DNA of 15,291 nucleotides from an uncultured Pseudodesulfovibrio sp. (lineage in GTDB: Bacteria; Desulfobacterota; Desulfovibrionia; Desulfovibrionales; Desulfovibrionaceae), in assembly GCA_947259235.1 (NCBI GenBank), contig CAMYLL010000024.1, positions 1 through 15,291 of the forward strand, read 5' to 3'. The position numbers and the translations under genes are program-made. Of the stretch, positions 1 through 8,339 are shown in pieces (position 1 is the first letter of the stretch; each line of letters begins with the position of its first letter). The notes under the pieces were generated by a model. That model did not search any database. It was not told where the DNA came from and saw nothing but the letters and a program-made list of their open reading frames with translations.

Positions 1-385
1 AGGGGCCGCGCCCCTGCATCTATGTCCTCCGTTCGAGACGTTCTATACATAATACATGACACCGCTCCGGTCAAGGACATAAGCACCAGGACCCGCTCCG
101 CAGCGACAACACGCCGGCAAAGCCGCACACAACCCGCCACTCCCCTTGAACAAACCGAAAAACTGTCGCCCTCCCTGGCCGTCTGCCCCGGCTCGCCCCT
201 GACCAAAAAACAGCACGATACAGTTGACACGGACGCCTGGAGTAATTCACAAATACTCTTTTGGGGAAAAGGGCTTCACCCTGTCCAACGTCTTTCGGCG
301 GCCTGATTCCCTGGCCGCGCAAATCAAACCGTCCGCCGACCACGCACCGCTCCCGGTTCGGCAGGCATTCGCAACGGAGGTTTTG
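1..385. other. Upstream intergenic region of the BMP transporter operon
   Basis: I see no convincing gene here. Short open frames on both strands lack ribosome sites and recognisable protein sequence. A perfect 6-bp hairpin with a 3-nt loop lies at 1-15. It may be the end of an upstream gene's terminator, but no T-tract follows. A consensus -35 hexamer TTGACA lies at 224-229, but no good -10 box sits 16-18 bp downstream, so this is only a weak promoter hint. The AT-rich stretch near 44-58 (TATACATAAT) is another possible -10. An inverted repeat GCGGCC/GGCCGC with a 9-nt loop spans 298-318 in the presumed leader. Confidence 0.4.
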
Positions 386-1561
386 ATGTCTCAGCTACGC
401 ATGCTTCTCTCTGTGGCGCTCACGGTCCTGCTGCTCACCCCGGGGCTGGCCATGGCCAAGGACTTCACCATCGGGCTGATTCTCGTCGGCCCTTACAATG
501 ACAAAGGATACAGCCAGGCGCAGTACGAGGGCGGCAAATACGTCGAAGCCCACGTGCCCGGGACCAAACTGATCTACCTCGACAAGGTCAACCCGGCCGA
601 CCGGCCCGGCCTGACCCTGCCGCAGGTGGTGGACGACCTTGTTGAAAAAGGCGCCGACCTGATCATCGCCGGGTCCGACGACATGAAGGACGGCATCGTC
701 GAGGCCGCATCCATGCATCCCGACAAGACCTTTGTGCACGTCTCCGGCGACACAACATGGTCCGGCCAGGGCCCGGCCAACCTGGGCAACCTCTTCGCAC
801 GCATGGAGTACCCCAAGATGATGGCGGGCTTCACCGCCGCCATGACCACCGAGACCGGCAAGATCGGCTTCCTCGGCCCCCTGATCAACGAAGAGACCCG
901 CCGTCTGGTGGCCTCCGCCTACCTGGGCGCGGCCCACGCATGGACCACCGTGCGCGGCAAGGACATCAAGGACCTCACCTTCAACGTCAAGTGGATCGGC
1001 TTCTGGTTCAACATCCCCGGTGTCACCGCCGACCCGACCCAGATGGCGAACACCTTCTTCGACTCCGGCTACGACGTCGTCATCTCCGGCATCGACACCC
1101 CCGAGGCCGTGACCGTGGCCAAGCAGAAGAAGGAGCAGGGCAAGAACGTCTTCGCCCTCCCCTACGACTACGAAAAGGCGTGTGAGGGCCAGGGCTCCAT
1201 CTGCCTGGGCGTACCCTACTTCAACTGGGGTCCGGGCTTCATGCGCATCGTGCAGCAGGTGCAGGCCGGAACCTACAAGCCCGCCTTCGAGTGGGAATCC
1301 CCGTACTGGGCAGACATCAACGACCCGGACAAGTCCCCCGTGGGCTTCATGCCCGGCGACGGCATGTCCGCCAAGACCAAGGCCGAGCTGGACGCCTTCA
1401 TCGGCAAGCTCGGCTCCGGCAAGCTCGACCTCTTCACCGGCCCCCTCAACTATCAGGACGGCAGCGTCTTCCTGAAGGCGGGCGAGAAGGCCACGGACAA
1501 GCAGATCTGGTATCTCGGTCAGTTGCTTGAAGGCATGGAAGGACTCTCCAGCCCCAAATAG
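386..1561 (+). CDS. BMP-family ABC transporter substrate-binding protein (periplasmic)
   Basis: This 391-residue protein is the solute-binding component of a BMP/PnrA-type ABC importer, a family whose characterised members mostly bind purine nucleosides. The start at 386 is supported by GGAGG at 376-380 and by a signal peptide beginning there: a basic N-terminus, a Leu-rich core and cleavage after AMA near residue 24. The same frame is open back to 224, but starting there would bury the signal peptide. No lipobox Cys is present, so the protein is probably soluble in the periplasm of a Gram-negative cell. Family-like segments are GPYNDKGYSQAQYEGGKY near the mature N-terminus and the GADLIIAGSDDMKDGI block. 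Cys266 and Cys273 are close together and could form a disulfide. The ATPase and two permeases follow directly, which fixes the system type. The ligand is not evident from sequence, and the enzymes downstream argue against assuming a nucleoside. Confidence 0.92.
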   Translation: MSQLRMLLSVALTVLLLTPGLAMAKDFTIGLILVGPYNDKGYSQAQYEGGKYVEAHVPGTKLIYLDKVNPADRPGLTLPQVVDDLVEKGADLIIAGSDDMKDGIVEAASMHPDKTFVHVSGDTTWSGQGPANLGNLFARMEYPKMMAGFTAAMTTETGKIGFLGPLINEETRRLVASAYLGAAHAWTTVRGKDIKDLTFNVKWIGFWFNIPGVTADPTQMANTFFDSGYDVVISGIDTPEAVTVAKQKKEQGKNVFALPYDYEKACEGQGSICLGVPYFNWGPGFMRIVQQVQAGTYKPAFEWESPYWADINDPDKSPVGFMPGDGMSAKTKAELDAFIGKLGSGKLDLFTGPLNYQDGSVFLKAGEKATDKQIWYLGQLLEGMEGLSSPK

Positions 1562-1564
1562 CCG

Positions 1565-3085
1565 ATGATCGTCTTACAGGACATACACAAACATTACGGC
1601 CGGGTTCGGGCCAACGACGGCATCAGCCTGACCCTCGAACCCGGCCGCATCTACGCTCTGGTGGGCGAGAACGGCGCCGGAAAGAGCACCCTCATGCGCG
1701 TGCTCGCCGGGCATACCCGCCCGACCTCCGGCTCCATCGAGATCAGCGGGCAGCAGGTCGCCTTCCTGACGCCCACTCTGGCCAGGGCGCACGGGGTGGG
1801 CATGCTCTACCAGGACCCCCTCGACTTTCCGGCCATGCCCGTGTGGGAGAACTTCCAGCTCGGCGCGCCGGGCCGGACCAAGCGCGAGGTGATCGACGTC
1901 ATCGGCGAGCTGTCCTTCCGTCTGGACGCCTGCTTCCTACCCGACGAGACGGTCTCCTCCCTCACCGTGGGCGAGCGCCAGCTGCTCGAACTGCTCCGCC
2001 TGCTCGACCTGGGGGCCACCACCCTCATCCTGGACGTGCCCACGACGGGCATCACCCCGGTACAGAAGCGGGACCTCTTCGACCTGCTCATGAAGCTGGC
2101 CCGGGAGGAAAAACACACCATCGTGCTGGTCACCCACAAGCTCACCGAGGCCCTGGAGATGGCCGACGCCATCCTCGTCATGCGCCAGGGCGCCCTTGTC
2201 TCCACCCTGACCCCGCCCTACGACGAGGCCAGGCTGGTCCAGCTGATGTTCGGCGATGCGGCCGACGGCGAGGGCGAGGGCGTGCCCGGGCTCTCCGATT
2301 CCGGCCCCGTGCCCCGGCTGCGGCTGGACGACGCGCTCATGGCCGGTCCCAAATACTCCATGGGACCGATGAATTTCTCGGCCCGGCCCGGCGAATGCAT
2401 CGGCCTGGCCGGACTCGACGGCAGCGGCCAGGAGCTTTTCCTGCGCGGCCTGTGCGGCCTGGACCGGATGCCCCGGGGAACCCTGAGCCTCGACGGCAAG
2501 GCCCAGCCCGGCAACGACTTCACCGCCCTGCGCTCCGCCGGGGTCCATTTCGTGCCCGCCGACCGGCTCGGCCTGGCCCTGTTCCCGGACCTGACCCTGC
2601 GCGAGCACATCCAGCTCACCTTTCCCGGCCACGCGGCCGACATGGACGCCTTCTACCGGAGCCAGTGCGTGGAGCGCTTCAACCTGCGCGCCCACCCGGA
2701 CACGCGGGCCAGCGAGCTTTCCGGCGGCAACCAGCAGCGGCTGCTCCTCTCGCTCATCCACGACGACGCCAGCCTCCTGCTCATGGAGCATCCCACGCGC
2801 GGACTCGACGCGGGCTCTGCCCGCCAGGTCTGGGCCCATCTCAACGACCGCTGCCGGGCCGGGGCGACCCTCGTCTTCTTCTCGCCCGACCTGGACGAGG
2901 TGCTCGACCACAGCCACCGGGTGGTGGTCTTCTATGACCGGGCCATAGCCGCCGTGGTGGACCGCGCGCAGGCGACCACAGAGGTCGTGGGCGCGCTCAT
3001 GGCGGGCAAGGACCCCAGGGACGTGCTCGGAGAAACTGCGACCGGAAACAGCGCCACCGGAGGCGGACCCGGAGGCGGACGATGA
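1565..3085 (+). CDS. BMP-type ABC transporter ATP-binding protein, two fused ATPase domains
   Basis: This 506-residue cytoplasmic ATPase has two fused nucleotide-binding domains, as in sugar and nucleoside importers of the RbsA/YufO type. Domain 1 has Walker A GENGAGKST (34-42), signature LTVGERQ (133-139), Walker B ending LILD157 and H-loop His191. Domain 2 has a Walker-A-like GLDGSGQE without Lys (283-290), signature LSGGNQQ (385-391) and a Walker B region LLLMEHPTRGLD around residues 405-414. Loss of the second Walker A is normal in this family. The residue after Asp157 is Val158 (GTG at 2036-2038), where active domains have the catalytic Glu, and this is unusual. The gene starts 3 nt after the binding-protein stop with no strong ribosome site, suggesting translational coupling. 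Its stop overlaps the next start as ATGA. The last 15 or so residues are Gly-rich low-complexity sequence. Confidence 0.92.
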   Translation: MIVLQDIHKHYGRVRANDGISLTLEPGRIYALVGENGAGKSTLMRVLAGHTRPTSGSIEISGQQVAFLTPTLARAHGVGMLYQDPLDFPAMPVWENFQLGAPGRTKREVIDVIGELSFRLDACFLPDETVSSLTVGERQLLELLRLLDLGATTLILDVPTTGITPVQKRDLFDLLMKLAREEKHTIVLVTHKLTEALEMADAILVMRQGALVSTLTPPYDEARLVQLMFGDAADGEGEGVPGLSDSGPVPRLRLDDALMAGPKYSMGPMNFSARPGECIGLAGLDGSGQELFLRGLCGLDRMPRGTLSLDGKAQPGNDFTALRSAGVHFVPADRLGLALFPDLTLREHIQLTFPGHAADMDAFYRSQCVERFNLRAHPDTRASELSGGNQQRLLLSLIHDDASLLLMEHPTRGLDAGSARQVWAHLNDRCRAGATLVFFSPDLDEVLDHSHRVVVFYDRAIAAVVDRAQATTEVVGALMAGKDPRDVLGETATGNSATGGGPGGGR

Positions 3086-4122
3086 CACGCGCCGCACCCA
3101 TGACCGAACTGGCATGGCTCGGGGCGACCCTGCTCCTGGCCCTGGCCCTGACCGTGGCCGTCACCCTGCCCTCGGGCGCGCCGCCCTTCGAGACCATCTA
3201 CGTCCTCTTCAAGGGCGGCCTCGGCTCGGTATCCAAGTTCGGCCGGGTGCTCGCCGTCTGGGTTCCGCTCACCCTGTGCGCCGTGGGCCTGCTGGTTCCG
3301 TTCACGGCCCGGCTGTGGAACATCGGCGTGGAGGGGCAGGTCATCATGGGGGCCATCTTCTGCACCGCCGCCCTTCGTCCCTACGACGCGGGCGGGGCCG
3401 CCCAGATCATCATCGCCCTGGGCGCGGGCGTCCTCGGCGGCGCACTCTGGGCGCTCCTGGCCGGACTGTTGCGCGTCTTCGGCCGGGTTCACGAGATATT
3501 TTCCGGCCTGGGCCTCAACTTCGTGGCCCTGGGCGTCACCCTGTGGCTCATCTTCGGCCCGTGGAAACGGCCCGGGGTCGCCTCCATGTCCGGCACACAG
3601 CCGCTGGACGTCTCCCTGTGGCTCCCCCGCCTCGGCTCCATGACCGTGAGCTGGGTCGGGCTGGCCCTGGCCCTGGCCGTGCTCGCCCTCATCTACATCC
3701 TGCTGCTGCGCTCCGAGTGGGGGCTGAAGCTGCGCGCCGTGGGCGAGAACCCCAAGGCCGCCACCCTCTTTGCCCTGGGCCCGCGCCGCCGCCTGCTCCA
3801 GGCGTTCATGGTCTGCGGCGGAGCCGCCGGACTGGCCGGAGCCATCCAGGTGCTCGGCGTCTACCACCGGCTGTTGCCCGCCATCTCGTCGAGCTATGGC
3901 TACACCGCCCTACTGGTAGGCATGATGGCCTCGTTCCGGCTCGGACCGGTCCCCTTCATCTGCCTCTTCTTCGCGGTGCTCAACGTCGGCTCCATCCAGC
4001 TGCCCCTGCAACTGGGCCTTGACTCCTCCCTCAGCGGGGTCATCCAGGGCGTCATGGTCCTGTCGGTGTTCATCGTCCACGGCCTGCGCCTGTGGCTTCG
4101 TCAACGCAAGGAGGCGGGATGA
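3082..4122 (+). CDS. BMP-type ABC transporter permease, first subunit
   Basis: This 346-residue, very hydrophobic inner-membrane protein resembles the BPD_transp_2 permeases (YufP/NupP type) that pair with BMP binding proteins. Multiple Leu/Ala/Val-rich membrane segments run from about residue 10 to 335. Family-like features are the block LWNIGVEGQVIMGAIF near residue 75 and the cytoplasmic loop SEWGLKLRAVGENPKAA near residues 210-226, which is the likely coupling site to the ATPase. The start at 3082 overlaps the ATPase stop (ATGA). A second in-frame ATG at 3100 is possible. It pairs with the adjacent permease to form a heterodimeric channel. Confidence 0.9.
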   Translation: MTRAAPMTELAWLGATLLLALALTVAVTLPSGAPPFETIYVLFKGGLGSVSKFGRVLAVWVPLTLCAVGLLVPFTARLWNIGVEGQVIMGAIFCTAALRPYDAGGAAQIIIALGAGVLGGALWALLAGLLRVFGRVHEIFSGLGLNFVALGVTLWLIFGPWKRPGVASMSGTQPLDVSLWLPRLGSMTVSWVGLALALAVLALIYILLLRSEWGLKLRAVGENPKAATLFALGPRRRLLQAFMVCGGAAGLAGAIQVLGVYHRLLPAISSSYGYTALLVGMMASFRLGPVPFICLFFAVLNVGSIQLPLQLGLDSSLSGVIQGVMVLSVFIVHGLRLWLRQRKEAG

Positions 4123-5105
4123 CCGATACCTTCGCCCTGACCCTGGCCGGCATCCTCATGGCCGGCGCGCCGCTCGTCCTCGCCACCCTGGGCGAGACGC
4201 TGACGGAGAAGGCCGGCATCATCAACCTGTCCCTGGACGGCTCAATCCTGCTGGCCGCCATGGCCGCCTTCGCCGTCTCGGTGACCTTTGACAGCCCGTG
4301 GCTCGGCGTGCTCTGCGGCATGGGCGTGGGCGCGGCCATCGCGGGCGTGCTCGGCGTCATCGGCATCTACCTCGGCCAGTCGCAACTGGCCGTTGGCTTC
4401 ATCCTGACCCTGCTGGCCCGCGACCTGGCCTATTTCCTGGGCCATTCCTTCTCGCGCCAGCCCGGGCCGGACCTCGGCCTGTGGACCATTCCGGGCATCG
4501 GAACCATCCCTTTCATCGGTCCCATCTTCGGCTCCCAGTCCCCGGTGATCCATCTCAGCCTGGCGGCCATCTTCCTGTGCTGGTGGTGGATGTACCGCAC
4601 CGAGGGCGGCATGCGGCTGCGCGCCGTGGGCGAGTCGCCCCGGGCCGCCTTTGGCCGGGGCATCCGCGTGCGTCTTGTCCGGCTCTATTACTGCCTGGCC
4701 GGAGGCGCTCTTGTGGGCATGGCCGGGGCCGCCTATTCCCTGGCCGTCAAGCCCGGCTGGGGACGGCCCCAGGGATGCGAGGGCGCTGGCTGGATCGTCC
4801 TGGCCATCGTCATCTTCGGCGGCTGGAACCCTGTCCGCGCCGCGCTGGGCGCGTTCTTCTTCGCCGCCCTCCAGGTCTCGGGCATCTATCTGCAGGAAGT
4901 CTTCCCGTCCATTCCTGCCCCGGTCTTCCAGGTGGCCCCGTTCCCCATCATGATCCTGACCCTGCTGGCCGTGAACATGGGCCGCGTGGGCTGGGTGCAG
5001 GACATGGTCCGCCGCAATCCGGTTCTCAAGCGGCTCTCCCAGAGCTGGAGCATCGAAGCGCCAGCCGCCCTGGGCCAGGACTTCGACCCCAGGAAAGGGC
5101 TCTAG
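4119..5105 (+). CDS. BMP-type ABC transporter permease, second subunit
   Basis: This is a 328-residue inner-membrane permease of the BPD_transp_2 family (YufQ/NupQ type). I chose the start at 4119 because it forms an ATGA overlap with the preceding stop and has AGGAGG-like sequence at 4109-4114. The same frame is open to 4092, but that extension lies within the first permease. Family signatures are the N-terminal block GETLTEKAGIINLSLDGSIL and the cytoplasmic loop EGGMRLRAVGESPRAAFGRGI, which mirrors the coupling loop of its partner. Several long apolar segments span the membrane, and the last 35 or so residues are hydrophilic. Together with the first permease it completes the importer. Confidence 0.9.
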   Translation: MTDTFALTLAGILMAGAPLVLATLGETLTEKAGIINLSLDGSILLAAMAAFAVSVTFDSPWLGVLCGMGVGAAIAGVLGVIGIYLGQSQLAVGFILTLLARDLAYFLGHSFSRQPGPDLGLWTIPGIGTIPFIGPIFGSQSPVIHLSLAAIFLCWWWMYRTEGGMRLRAVGESPRAAFGRGIRVRLVRLYYCLAGGALVGMAGAAYSLAVKPGWGRPQGCEGAGWIVLAIVIFGGWNPVRAALGAFFFAALQVSGIYLQEVFPSIPAPVFQVAPFPIMILTLLAVNMGRVGWVQDMVRRNPVLKRLSQSWSIEAPAALGQDFDPRKGL

Positions 5106-5136
5106 CCGCACCAACCGCAACCCATCGGAGGCGAGC

Positions 5137-6138
5137 ATGGAAAAGCCGAAAGTCTACGTCACCAGGATGATCCCCAAGGCGGGCATCGAGCTGCTCCGCA
5201 CGGTGGCCGACGTCGAGGTCAACCCCGACGACCGCCCCCTGTCCCGGGCCGAACTGCTGAACGCAGTCAGCGAGTGTCACGGCGTCATCGGCCTGCTCAC
5301 GGAGAAGATCGACGCCGAATTCTTCGACGCCGCCCCCCGGCTCAAGGGCTACGCCAACTACGCCGTGGGCTACGACAACATCGACGTGGCCGAGGCCACC
5401 CGCCGGGGCATCCCGGTGTCCAACACCCCCGGCGTGCTCACCGACGCCACGGCGGAATGTGCCTGGGCGCTCCTCTTTGCCGCGGCCCGGCGCGTGGTTG
5501 AATCCGACCGCGTCATGCGCTCGGGATCGTGGTCCGGCTGGGGGCCGCTCCAGTTCATCGGCGCGGGAGTGCGGGGCAAGACCCTGGGCATCGTGGGCGC
5601 GGGCCGCATCGGCACGGCCATGGCCCTGATGTCGCGCGGGTTCGACATGCCCGTGCTCTACACCAGCTCGTCCAACCGCAAGAACACCGTCCTCGAAGAC
5701 CGGCTCGGCGCGCGGCTCGTGCCCTTCGACACCCTGCTGGCGGAGTCGGACTTCATCTCCATCCATACCCCCCTCACCCCGGCCACCCGTCACCTCTTCG
5801 ACGCCAAGGCGTTCTCGCGCATGAAGCGCAGCGCCTATCTCGTGAACACGGCGCGCGGCCCGGTGATCAAGGAGGACGATCTGGTGGCGGCCCTCCGGGC
5901 GGGCGAGATAGCGGGCGCGGGGCTCGACGTCTACGAGGCCGAACCGGCCATGGCCGACGGGCTGGCCGGGCTGGACAACGCCGTGGTCCTGCCCCATGTC
6001 GGCTCGGCCACCATCGAGTCGCGCACGGACATGGCCACCCTGGCCGCCCGCAACCTCGCGGCAATGCTCGCGGGCCAGCGGCCCGAGACCTGCCTCAACC
6101 CGCAACTCTTCGACCGGAACAACGGAACCACCGCATGA
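5137..6138 (+). CDS. D-2-hydroxyacid dehydrogenase, probable glyoxylate/hydroxypyruvate reductase (D-glycerate dehydrogenase)
   Basis: This 333-residue cytoplasmic enzyme is predicted to interconvert hydroxypyruvate and D-glycerate, and possibly glyoxylate and glycolate. The Rossmann motif GAGRIG is at 154-159. The catalytic triad of the family is intact: Arg240 in VNTARGP, Glu269 in YEAEP and His287 in LPHVGSAT. After the second Rossmann strand the sequence YTSSSNRK (175-182) lacks the acidic residue of NAD-preferring members and carries Arg/Lys, so I infer NADP(H) preference. There is no C-terminal ACT domain, which argues against a SerA phosphoglycerate dehydrogenase. GGAGG at 5127-5131 sets the start, 31 nt after the permease stop. 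The stop overlaps the glycerate kinase start (ATGA), linking the two enzymes tightly. The exact substrate within the family is inferred from this neighbour. Confidence 0.88.
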   Translation: MEKPKVYVTRMIPKAGIELLRTVADVEVNPDDRPLSRAELLNAVSECHGVIGLLTEKIDAEFFDAAPRLKGYANYAVGYDNIDVAEATRRGIPVSNTPGVLTDATAECAWALLFAAARRVVESDRVMRSGSWSGWGPLQFIGAGVRGKTLGIVGAGRIGTAMALMSRGFDMPVLYTSSSNRKNTVLEDRLGARLVPFDTLLAESDFISIHTPLTPATRHLFDAKAFSRMKRSAYLVNTARGPVIKEDDLVAALRAGEIAGAGLDVYEAEPAMADGLAGLDNAVVLPHVGSATIESRTDMATLAARNLAAMLAGQRPETCLNPQLFDRNNGTTA

Positions 6139-7514
6139 ACACGGCCTACCCGCAGCGACGCGACCACCTCCTGACCATCGTCAACCGCGCCATCGACGCT
6201 GTCTCCCCGGAGACGGCCATGCATGCCGCCGTCAGCCGCAGGGAAAACGTCCTGACAGTCGACGGCGAAGACTACGACCTCGACCATTTCGAACGCATCA
6301 TTATCATCGGTGCGGGCAAGGCGTCGGCGACCATGGCCCATGCCCTGGAGACCATCCTTGGCGAGGACATCCTCGACCGCTCCCTCCACGCCGGGCTGGT
6401 GGTCACCAAGTACGGCCACGGCCTGGAGCTGGCGCGGACACGAATCATGGAAGCCGGCCATCCTGTGCCGGACGCCGCCGGCCAGGAGGCGGCCGGGGAA
6501 CTGCTGCGCCTGGCCGCCCAAGCCACGGAGAAGGACCTGGTCCTGTGCCTGATCTCCGGCGGGGCCAGCGCCCTGATCCCCGCGCCGCAACCTCCGGTGA
6601 CCCTGGCTCACAAGCAGGCCGCCACCAGCCGCCTGCTCGAATGCGGGGCGACCATCGACGAGATCAACGCGGTGCGCAAACATCTCTCGGCCGTCAAGGG
6701 CGGCCATCTGGCAAAAACCCTCGAACCGGCCACGGTGATCAGCCTGATCATCTCCGACGTGGTGGGCGACCGCCTGGACGTCATCGGCTCCGGTCCCACC
6801 GCCCCCGACGATTCGAGCTTTGCGGACTGCCTCGACATTCTGGACAAATACGCCCTGCGCCAGCATGTCCCGGCCGAGATCGCGACGCTGCTGGAGGCCG
6901 GACGCGACGGCCGCGCACCGGAGACCCTGGACGCCGGGGATTCCTGCTTCGCCCGGGTGCGCAACATCATCATCGCCGGAAACGCCCAGGCCCTGGCCGG
7001 TGCAGGCGCGGCGGCCCGCGAGCTGGGCTACGCCCCGGTGGTGGTGGATGCGGCCATGCAGGGCGAGGCCCGGGTGGTGGCCGCGGAGCTGATCTGCTCG
7101 GCCCTGGGCATCTGCGACGCCACGGACGGACCCAAGCCCCCTGTCTGCCTGCTGGCCGGAGGCGAGACCACCGTGACCATCAAGGGCAACGGCACGGGCG
7201 GGCGCAACCAGGAAATGGCCCTGGCCGCCGCCATCAGGCTGCGCGAGGCGGGCCGGGGCAGCGAGCGCATATCCCTGGCCTGCGTGGGCACGGACGGCAC
7301 GGACGGTCCCACAGACGCCGCGGGGGCGCTGGTCCTGCCCGACACCCTGGGCGACCCGCTGGGCGACGGCGCCACGGACCTCCCGGCCGCGCGCCGCTCC
7401 CTCGACGACAACGACGCCTACACCTTCTTCACTACCGCCGGGACCATCCTCAAGACCGGTCCCACCCGGACCAACGTCATGGACATCACCGTCATCCTCG
7501 TGGACCCGGCCTGA
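6135..7514 (+). CDS. gckA: Glycerate 2-kinase, MOFRL (GckA/TtuD) family
   Basis: This 459-residue enzyme is predicted to phosphorylate D-glycerate with ATP to 2-phosphoglycerate, feeding enolase and lower glycolysis. Visible family motifs are IIIIGAGKAS (55-64, with Lys62), SGGASAL (141-147), the NAVRKHLSAVKGGHLA block, SDVVGDRLDVIGSGPT, GGETTV (342-347), GNGTGGRNQE (351-360) and GTDGTDGPTD (385-394), the last three lying in the C-terminal MOFRL part. Length fits the family. The start at 6135 forms an ATGA overlap with the dehydrogenase stop. The frame is open upstream to 5529, but that stretch translates the dehydrogenase gene out of frame and looks like noise. It is the last gene of the transporter operon and is followed by a strong terminator. 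The symbol follows GckA of methylotrophs and is assigned by family only. Confidence 0.92.
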   Translation: MNTAYPQRRDHLLTIVNRAIDAVSPETAMHAAVSRRENVLTVDGEDYDLDHFERIIIIGAGKASATMAHALETILGEDILDRSLHAGLVVTKYGHGLELARTRIMEAGHPVPDAAGQEAAGELLRLAAQATEKDLVLCLISGGASALIPAPQPPVTLAHKQAATSRLLECGATIDEINAVRKHLSAVKGGHLAKTLEPATVISLIISDVVGDRLDVIGSGPTAPDDSSFADCLDILDKYALRQHVPAEIATLLEAGRDGRAPETLDAGDSCFARVRNIIIAGNAQALAGAGAAARELGYAPVVVDAAMQGEARVVAAELICSALGICDATDGPKPPVCLLAGGETTVTIKGNGTGGRNQEMALAAAIRLREAGRGSERISLACVGTDGTDGPTDAAGALVLPDTLGDPLGDGATDLPAARRSLDDNDAYTFFTTAGTILKTGPTRTNVMDITVILVDPA

Positions 7515-7539
7515 CCAGCCCCGGCAAACGCGACACATA

Positions 7540-7578
7540 GCGCCCCGCCAGGAAACATCCTCGGCGGGGCGCATTTTT
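7540..7578 (+). terminator. Rho-independent terminator of the transporter-glycerate operon
   Basis: A 10-bp perfect GC-rich stem, GCGCCCCGCC (7540-7549) with GGCGGGGCGC (7563-7572), can extend inward past one bulged C with AGG/CCT around the loop AAACAT. It is followed by T5 at 7574-7578. It lies 26 nt after the kinase stop. The minus-strand side of the stem has no T-tract, so it appears to work only for the + strand operon and not for the convergent dipeptidase gene. Confidence 0.88.
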
Positions 7579-7609
7579 CCATTGCCCGCAAGCTCTCGGG
7601 AGTCGGTCC

Positions 7610-8311
7610 CTATTCGATGGGGAAGTCGAAATACGTGTCCGGATACGGCTCGTCATTGAGCGTGAAATGCCACCACTCCTCGGCGAGATGGCGAAAGCCG
7701 CGTCCGGCCATGACCCTCTGGAGCAAGGCCCGGTTGGCACGCACCTGGCCGCTCATCTCCGGGTAGTTGGGCCAGGAGGGCGGGCCGAAGAAATCGAACG
7801 CCGTGCCCATGTCCAGGGCCTTCCCGCTGGCCCCGTCCACAATGGTCACATCCACGGTGGAGCCGCGCGAATGGCCCGACCGCAGCGCAATGTAGCCGTC
7901 CCGAAAAAGATTTTCCTTGCGCACGTCGGGGTAGAACTCCGCCTTCATGCGCTCGTCGCCCAGGTTCGCCGCCCAGCGGGCGAAATGGTCCACGGCCCGC
8001 TGGGGGCGGTAGCCGTCAAACACCTTGAGCCCGAGGCCAAAGGGAGCCAGGTCGTCCTGGACAGCGCCCAGGGCCTTGGCGGCCGGAACGGTCAGGATCA
8101 CGCGGGGGGCCATGTATCCGTCGATGCGTTCGCCTACGAAGTTGTGGCCCGTATAATAGCGGACGTCGAGAACGACGCTGGGAATGACGTCGTCCACGTA
8201 GCAGAACCCCTGCGGCAGGTCGCCAGCCGGAGCCGGACCGGGCGCGGCGAGGAGGAGGCACAGACTCAAGGCAAGGAGCAGCGGGAAGAATCGGCGGCGG
8301 AAGATAGTCAT
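7610..8311 (-). CDS. D-alanyl-D-alanine dipeptidase, VanX/M15D family, exported
   Basis: This 233-residue zinc peptidase is predicted to hydrolyse D-Ala-D-Ala. Zinc ligands are His147 and Asp154 in SGHSRGSTVD and His215 in EEWWH, with Glu212 as catalytic base and Arg102 in GYRP as the transition-state Arg. The spacings R-45-H-7-D and E-3-H match those I know for VanX (R71, H116, D123, E181, H184). The first 29 or so residues form a signal peptide (RRR, then a Leu-rich core, then APAPA), so it acts in the periplasm, unlike cytoplasmic VanX. AGGA lies 8 nt before the start. No vanH or vanA partner is nearby, so resistance is unlikely. A role in recycling cell-wall D-Ala-D-Ala is an inference. 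The gene stands alone, converging on the glycerate operon. Confidence 0.92.
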   Translation of the reverse strand: MTIFRRRFFPLLLALSLCLLLAAPGPAPAGDLPQGFCYVDDVIPSVVLDVRYYTGHNFVGERIDGYMAPRVILTVPAAKALGAVQDDLAPFGLGLKVFDGYRPQRAVDHFARWAANLGDERMKAEFYPDVRKENLFRDGYIALRSGHSRGSTVDVTIVDGASGKALDMGTAFDFFGPPSWPNYPEMSGQVRANRALLQRVMAGRGFRHLAEEWWHFTLNDEPYPDTYFDFPIE

Positions 8312-8339
8312 GACAGGCTTCCTTTGATTGCGTTCCTGA

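Noticed and set aside
224..385. N-terminal extension of the BMP binding protein
   Set aside because: Starting at 224 would place the signal peptide internally, and the Shine-Dalgarno sequence sits just before 386.
5137..6138. SerA-type 3-phosphoglycerate dehydrogenase
   Set aside because: The protein is only 333 residues with no C-terminal ACT or intervening domain, and it is coupled to a glycerate kinase, favouring hydroxypyruvate/glyoxylate reductase.
5529..7514. A 661-residue open frame starting inside the dehydrogenase gene
   Set aside because: Only the part from 6135 encodes glycerate kinase. The upstream 200 or so codons are an Arg/Pro/Gly-rich out-of-frame reading of the dehydrogenase gene, and the ATGA overlap at 6135 is the natural start.
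5931..7574. A 547-residue antisense open frame
   Set aside because: It is opposite two well-recognised genes, has a composition typical of GC-rich shadow frames (Gly/Val/Arg/His-rich) and no recognisable motifs.
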